Source: CAZPQN01 sp964588795
GTDB taxonomy: Bacteria > Fidelibacterota > UBA2242
Direction: 5' to 3'
Length of the DNA stretch: 64,000 nucleotides
Assembly (NCBI GenBank): GCA_964588795.1
Contig: CAZPQN010000011.1
Coordinates: 1 to 64,000 of the forward strand
The translations under genes and the position numbers were made by a program. Every line of letters starts with the position of its first letter. Position 1 is the stretch's first letter. Shown here in pieces: positions 59,776-64,000 of this stretch. The notes below the pieces were generated by a model, which was given only the letters and a program-made list of their open reading frames with translations, had not been told where the DNA came from and did not search any database.

Positions 59776-62115
59776 TCAACTGAGCGAATTTGATAATTGC
59801 TGGCGCAGGGATCGGGCTTCCTGGGCTGGTGTGAAATCGGGGTCGGCTTTTTCCCAAACCTGCAACGCCGTGTCCAGATGTTTACGCGCGGCGGCATTGT
59901 CCTGCAAGGCGTGGCAGATGCGCGCCATCTCTAAATTGGCGTCGGGATTAAAGGGCTGAACCTTGAGAGTGGTTTCCAATAACGTGCGGGCGCGGCCATT
60001 TTCACCCAACAGGCGATAACAACGCGCGATGTCAATCAGCACGGTCACATCAGTAGGCTGAAAAGTGAGGTCCTGCTGGTATTCCAAAATGGCGGTCAGG
60101 TAATCGGCCTGGGCTTCGGCGAGGCAACCGCGTGCATGGTGGACGAGGTGTTTTTTTGAGATATCGTCAAAGATCCGCAAGGCTTCATCCAGCTGAGTCA
60201 GGTAACCATGGGCGGATGGGTAATCTTTTTCGGCCAGTGCGATTTCGAGCTTGCCCGCGGCGAGGGCTCGCGACCAGGGCGGGAAAAGCTGTCTTTCAAT
60301 CTGTTTGATCTGGGCGACGGCCTGGGACTTGGCGCCGGTTTGCAGGAAATATTCGAAAGAGCCATCGTACAATTTATTCAAGGCTACTTCCAGCGGCAGG
60401 GCAAACCGACTCTGGGCGACGAACTTATTTTCACGGGCCTGGAGTGCGTTCCGCAGTTGCCCGCGCCGCCGGTAATATTTTTGCAGAGCGTCATAGATCA
60501 AGGCCAGATCCTGGGCGGAAGTGGTCTGTTTTAAAACTTCATGATAGAGGCGTTCGGCAGTAGCGAAATTTCCGCATTCCAGCTCGACAGCCACGGATTG
60601 TAAATTCAGGTTAATGTCCTCCGGTGCCATGACCAGAGCTTCCGAAAAATACTGACGAGCCTCAGGATAATTGCCCATGGTGAAATACAGTTCCCCGAGC
60701 GCGGCAAAAGAGCGATAATCTTTCGGAAATTCAGCGCTGTACTGGGTCAGATATTTCAGGGCGTTTTTAAAATCCCCCCGGATTCGATAAACATCGCCGA
60801 TGTACTGCAGATAGTAGCGCCGCGTGGGATCCAACTGCAGAATGATTTTATATTCCTTGATAACCTGTTCGGGCTGGTTGCGTCGCAGATAGGCATTGGC
60901 GAGTCGGAAATGCGCCCGCAGGTCACGCGGGTAAAGCTTGACCCACATTTCCAGGATGGCAAATCCCTTGTCCGGATTTTCCGTCACCAGATAGTGCTCT
61001 TGTTTGACGGCGAACTGCAGGATTTCGGGTAACTTGTAAAGATGTTGCAGGGTAGCCTGCAAGGCGCTGAGCGCTGACGCGGACTGCGCGGTATTGGAAT
61101 AACAGCTGTAAAGCATCCAGTGAGCCAAAGCAAAGGACGGATCGGCCGCGACGGCTTTTTCGAAATACGGAATTGCACCCCGAAGGTCAAATTTCAGGTT
61201 GGCCAGGTCTGCCCCGGTAAAGTAAGCGCGGCAGGCGGCCGGTGAATTGGTCAGCATCTCGCTGACGGGCAGGTCGTCATTGCCCTCGATATGCCAGACG
61301 GGCAGTTTCAGATCCTGTTTTAAATCCCGCGTGATCTGATCCACGACGGTCAGGGCTTTGGTGGTGCGGTAGACATGTTCGGTCAGCAGTTTGCCCCGGA
61401 CTGTTTCGTAGAGGTAGGTGCTGACGATCAGAGTGTCGCCGGCTGTGGTAAATGACCCGCCGAGAAAATATTCACGTTGCAATTCCCCGGCGATCTTTTT
61501 TTCCAACATCATCGGCAATCCGACTTCGCGTTTCAGTCCCGCCTGGCGAATGCGCTGATAAATGACATTGTCATAGGCGGAGTACAGCGAGAAAACCGGG
61601 TCCTGGCTGAGATCCAGATGACAGCCGAACATCAGTGCCGATTGCAGATAATCGAGGTCGGGATTTCCGGATTTGTTTTCAAAAAAGAAGATAGCCAGGC
61701 GCCGGTTGAAATCGCTCTTGGGCATTTTACGGCGAACTACCTGTCCCAGCTCGTCCCGCACTGTGACCTGCGTTGTGGCTGAACCCAATTCTTTGCCGGA
61801 AAAGACGATGTAAACCAGCGCTAAGGTACAAACAATATTGGCCGGAATGCCGATCTTTTCGGTCTTGGTCCAAACGTCGCGTCCGGGACGCCCATGGAAG
61901 TAAGCCAGCATCCCTACTGTCGGTAGAAGCGAGAGCAGGATGATCAATCCCAGGTCGGTGAAATAGGGCGACAGCTGATAATGCTCAACCAACCAGTTTA
62001 AGAATTCCAGAATCGTCCAGCACACCCCAAAGTAGATGAAGACAATCTGCGGCATGCGCCGTTCAAACAGACGTTTGATCAGAGTGGTTTGCTTTTTGGT
62101 TTTTTTCTTCGCCAT
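59776..62115 (-). CDS. Membrane-anchored TPR protein with a TolB/FlgO-like domain
   Basis: 779 aa. Three membrane segments lie near residues 24-44, 52-74 and 91-108. Residues about 135-280 match the TolB-N/FlgO-like fold (RLAIFFFENKSGNPDLDYLQSAL). At least eight TPR units follow (for example AAVADPSFALAHWMLYSCY, AHFRLANAYLRRNQPEQ, SFAALGELYFTMGNYPEAR). This layout is known in many uncultured lineages as a protein-interaction scaffold of unknown task. It is convergent with rsgA. Confidence 0.9.
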   Translation of the reverse strand: MAKKKTKKQTTLIKRLFERRMPQIVFIYFGVCWTILEFLNWLVEHYQLSPYFTDLGLIILLSLLPTVGMLAYFHGRPGRDVWTKTEKIGIPANIVCTLALVYIVFSGKELGSATTQVTVRDELGQVVRRKMPKSDFNRRLAIFFFENKSGNPDLDYLQSALMFGCHLDLSQDPVFSLYSAYDNVIYQRIRQAGLKREVGLPMMLEKKIAGELQREYFLGGSFTTAGDTLIVSTYLYETVRGKLLTEHVYRTTKALTVVDQITRDLKQDLKLPVWHIEGNDDLPVSEMLTNSPAACRAYFTGADLANLKFDLRGAIPYFEKAVAADPSFALAHWMLYSCYSNTAQSASALSALQATLQHLYKLPEILQFAVKQEHYLVTENPDKGFAILEMWVKLYPRDLRAHFRLANAYLRRNQPEQVIKEYKIILQLDPTRRYYLQYIGDVYRIRGDFKNALKYLTQYSAEFPKDYRSFAALGELYFTMGNYPEARQYFSEALVMAPEDINLNLQSVAVELECGNFATAERLYHEVLKQTTSAQDLALIYDALQKYYRRRGQLRNALQARENKFVAQSRFALPLEVALNKLYDGSFEYFLQTGAKSQAVAQIKQIERQLFPPWSRALAAGKLEIALAEKDYPSAHGYLTQLDEALRIFDDISKKHLVHHARGCLAEAQADYLTAILEYQQDLTFQPTDVTVLIDIARCYRLLGENGRARTLLETTLKVQPFNPDANLEMARICHALQDNAAARKHLDTALQVWEKADPDFTPAQEARSLRQQLSNSLS

Positions 62116-62175
62116 CTCAACCTACAACGACCACTTCGACCGCTTTCCGGAGGGGTTGGTTGTCAGCCAACGCAC

Positions 62176-63045
62176 TCAGTCTCCAATCAACCGTCGGATT
62201 TGTCGAATATAATCCGGTGTTGTACCGCAACAGCCGCCGATGATTTCTACACCGGCGTCGCGAATACGTTTAAGATTCAAAGCAAAAGTAGTAACACTTT
62301 CCGGGTAAACCGTTTCACCGTTGCGGGTTACCGGCAATCCGGCATTGGGCTGGATGATGACCAGCCCGCCGACCGCCTGGCGGATCGCCGCGGCCAAAGC
62401 GACCATTTGGTCACTGCCGATCGAGCAATTGGCGCCGACGGCGTTGGCACCGGCCTCCTGCAGTTGCACCAGGCTGTCAACGCGGTTACCCATGATGGTG
62501 GCGAATCCGTCTTTACTTGCATTGAAAGTCAGTGAGGCGAATATCGGTAACGTGGAAACCTGACGGATACCACGTATTGCCGTCAGCGCTTCGTTCAGAT
62601 CGAACATGGTTTCGACCAGAAGCAAATCGGCACCAGCGTCAGTCAACACTTCCGCCTGTTCGGCAAAAATAGCGGCGGCTTCGGCGGGCTCAAGCTCGCC
62701 GTACGGTTTCAGCATGGCACCCGTTGGACCAAGGTCACCGGCGACTAAAGCATGGTTGCCGGCGACTTCCCGCGCTATGCGTACTGCAGAGCGATTGATT
62801 TCGTCCAGTTTCTGTTCCAATCCAGCGTTTTTCAATTTCAGATCATTCGTCCGAAAAGTGTGCGTCGTCATAACGTCCGCGCCCGCGGTGAGGTAAGCCT
62901 GGTGGAATTTCGTCAGAAGTTCCGGTCGTTCGATTGCGACCAGCAGAAAATCGCGATCGGACTGTACGCCGGCCTGCATCAGCAGGGTCCCCATGGCGCC
63001 GTCAATCAACAATCCTTTCTGCTGTATTTGGGTGATCAGATCCAT
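62176..63045 (-). CDS. Homocysteine S-methyltransferase family protein
   Basis: 289 aa from the ATG at 63045. The TIM-barrel is like the N-terminal module of MetH and MmuM: LLIDGAMGTLLMQAG, TTHTFRTNDLKL, the zinc Cys in GANCSIGSDQM and the GGCCGTTPDYI pair. It moves a methyl group to homocysteine from a donor not fixed by sequence. A longer in-frame start at 63216 adds 57 non-conserved residues. The split-MetH partner, if any, is outside this window. Confidence 0.9.
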   Translation of the reverse strand: MDLITQIQQKGLLIDGAMGTLLMQAGVQSDRDFLLVAIERPELLTKFHQAYLTAGADVMTTHTFRTNDLKLKNAGLEQKLDEINRSAVRIAREVAGNHALVAGDLGPTGAMLKPYGELEPAEAAAIFAEQAEVLTDAGADLLLVETMFDLNEALTAIRGIRQVSTLPIFASLTFNASKDGFATIMGNRVDSLVQLQEAGANAVGANCSIGSDQMVALAAAIRQAVGGLVIIQPNAGLPVTRNGETVYPESVTTFALNLKRIRDAGVEIIGGCCGTTPDYIRQIRRLIGD

Positions 63046-63165
63046 AATAATCTCAATGACCGGAAATAATGTATCAATCTGCCGTTTAGAAAACAAATGA
63101 TATTCGGGAATACCCCCCAGAAATGCGGTTTCAGGGTTATTTTTAACAATCCGGTTTCCCGCCGT

Positions 63166-63193
63166 TTGAAATCTTCCCGGTATGTTGTATTTT
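63166..63193 (+). promoter_or_regulatory. Weak candidate promoter for the GH57 gene
   Basis: TTGAAA (63166-63171) and TATTTT (63188-63193) are 16 bases apart, about 45 bases upstream of the ATG at 63238. The -10 box is poor. Confidence 0.3.
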
Positions 63194-63237
63194 TTCCGCC
63201 AGGAGTTAATTGACATAATTTACCTAAAGGAATATCC

Positions 63238-64000
63238 ATGAAAGGCTACTTCGCATTCGTTCTGCACAGCCATTTGCCCTACGTTATCAATCACGGCGAA
63301 TGGCCGCACGGTATGGACTGGCTTTACGAAGCCGCGGCGGAAACCTATCTGCCGCTGTTACGTGAATTCAATCAGTTGGTTGCAGAAGGCATCCGCCCTA
63401 ATGTGACCATTGGACTGACTCCGATTCTCTGTGAACAGCTGGCGGCGGAACGGTTCAAAGAAGGGTTCCGACATTATCTTGAAGTCAAGATCCGGGCCGC
63501 CACCGCGAATCAGACTGAGTTTGCCGCTACGGGGAATGACCAATTGCAGGACCTGGCCGTGATGTGGACGCGGTACTACGAAAGTATCCGCGATCAGTTC
63601 CAGGCCCTGCCCGAAAGAAGTATCGTGCAGGCTTTCCGGCAATTGCAGGACGCCGGCCACCTGGAAGTAATAACCTGTGCCGCGACCCATGGTTATTTCC
63701 CGCTGTTGGGTACGGATGAATCCATTGATGCGCAGGTGCGGGTGGGCAAGGCGACTTATCGCCGCCATTTCGGGCGCGATCCGCGCGGGATCTGGTTGCC
63801 AGAATGCGCTTATCGGCCGGCTTACCCATGGACGTCACCGATTAAGGAACACCCCAAATCATTCAGTCGCCGCGGTGTCGAAGAATTCCTTTTCAAGTAC
63901 GACATTCAGTATTTTATCGTGGATAAACATCTCATCCTGGGCGGCAAGAATCAGGGCGTTTACATCGACCGCTACGAGTCCCTGAAACAGCTCTGGCGGC
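63238..64000 (+). CDS. GH57 glycoside hydrolase / branching enzyme (cut at right edge)
   Basis: About 254 residues are visible. The GH57 start is clear (GYFAFVLHSHLPYVINHGEWPHG), then NVTIGLTPILCEQL and GIWLPECAYRPAY, where the Glu is the expected catalytic nucleophile. The group with this pattern includes 1,4-alpha-glucan branching enzymes (TK1436-like). AAAGGA lies 6 bases before the ATG. With glgC at 44 kb it suggests glycogen synthesis. The rest of the gene lies beyond the window. Confidence 0.92.
   Translation, partial: MKGYFAFVLHSHLPYVINHGEWPHGMDWLYEAAAETYLPLLREFNQLVAEGIRPNVTIGLTPILCEQLAAERFKEGFRHYLEVKIRAATANQTEFAATGNDQLQDLAVMWTRYYESIRDQFQALPERSIVQAFRQLQDAGHLEVITCAATHGYFPLLGTDESIDAQVRVGKATYRRHFGRDPRGIWLPECAYRPAYPWTSPIKEHPKSFSRRGVEEFLFKYDIQYFIVDKHLILGGKNQGVYIDRYESLKQLWR

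Noticed and set aside
1..64000. CRISPR arrays, insertion sequences, phage genes
   Set aside because: I saw no regularly spaced repeats, transposases, integrases or phage structural genes.

Overview
The window is one stretch of a mid-GC bacterial chromosome, very probably a metagenome-assembled or draft genome: a 100-base run of N is flanked by an exact 55-base duplicate, as left by an unmerged contig overlap. The organism looks like a Gram-negative anaerobe. It has lipoproteins with lipoboxes, exported proteins that look like outer-membrane barrels, anhydroMurNAc recycling, a clostridial-type 2[4Fe-4S] ferredoxin, pyruvate phosphate dikinase, GTP-type PEP carboxykinase and an Orange-protein-like locus under sigma-54. 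The gene mix, including a Fibrobacter-succinogenes-type paralogous domain and a large TPR protein with a TolB-like domain, suggests an FCB-related or other uncultured lineage. No marker here fixes the phylum.

Layout. 0-2.3 kb (minus): a sigma-54 activator with a cysteine-bearing PAS domain, then a good -24/-12 promoter, a NifX/MTH1175-like protein fused to a zinc-ribbon tail, and a cut-off DUF5320-type gene. 2.4-6.1 kb (minus): esterase, ygeY and ygeW, with a broken GxxExxY gene and its associated repeat wedged between ygeY and ygeW. 6.2-7.9 kb (plus): a lineage-specific exported protein. 8-10.7 kb (minus): ppdK. 10.9-15.7 kb (minus): a P-loop protein of the cyclic-2,3-diphosphoglycerate synthetase family, carbamate kinase, ndk, a SPOR lipoprotein and a membrane protein. 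15.9-25.6 kb (minus): spmA/spmB-like genes, murQ-anmK (MurNAc recycling), a phosphohexomutase, a polyprenyl diphosphate synthase, ptsH-ptsI, a bifunctional-nuclease-domain protein and a metallo-hydrolase. 25.7-27.6 kb (minus): an exported protein and a Nudix hydrolase.

From 28 kb most genes are on the plus strand. The fatty-acid operon yceD-rpmF-fabH-fabD-fabG-acpP-fabF-rnc lacks plsX. It is followed by a sodium:solute symporter and by a TrpB2-type gene. In front of that gene lies a short reading frame with tandem Trp codons, a terminator and a competing hairpin, which reads like a tryptophan attenuator. 37.6-40 kb is a lower-GC group of exported proteins, one with an in-frame stop. Then come a YgjP-like metallopeptidase, pckG, tRNA-His, tRNA-Glu and a broken partial copy of tRNA-Glu.

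43.4-52.3 kb holds a strong sigma-70 promoter, a PAP2-like membrane protein, glgC, an unknown protein, pcm, a diguanylate cyclase, an M23 protease, a rhomboid protease and cdd-udk-tdk. 52.3-55.6 kb continues with a nucleoside transporter, adk, coaE and an AhpD-like gene. The end of the window has NamZ-type DUF1343 and a ferredoxin (minus), an MFS transporter and rsgA (plus), a TPR protein and a homocysteine methyltransferase (minus), and a GH57 enzyme that runs off the right edge.

How the genes connect: ppdK, pckG and ptsHI meet at phosphoenolpyruvate. glgC and GH57 suggest glycogen synthesis. NamZ, murQ and anmK recycle peptidoglycan sugars. cdd-udk-tdk and the transporter salvage pyrimidines. 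ygeW, ygeY and carbamate kinase resemble part of the anaerobic purine/diaminopropionate catabolic set, with several members absent from this window.
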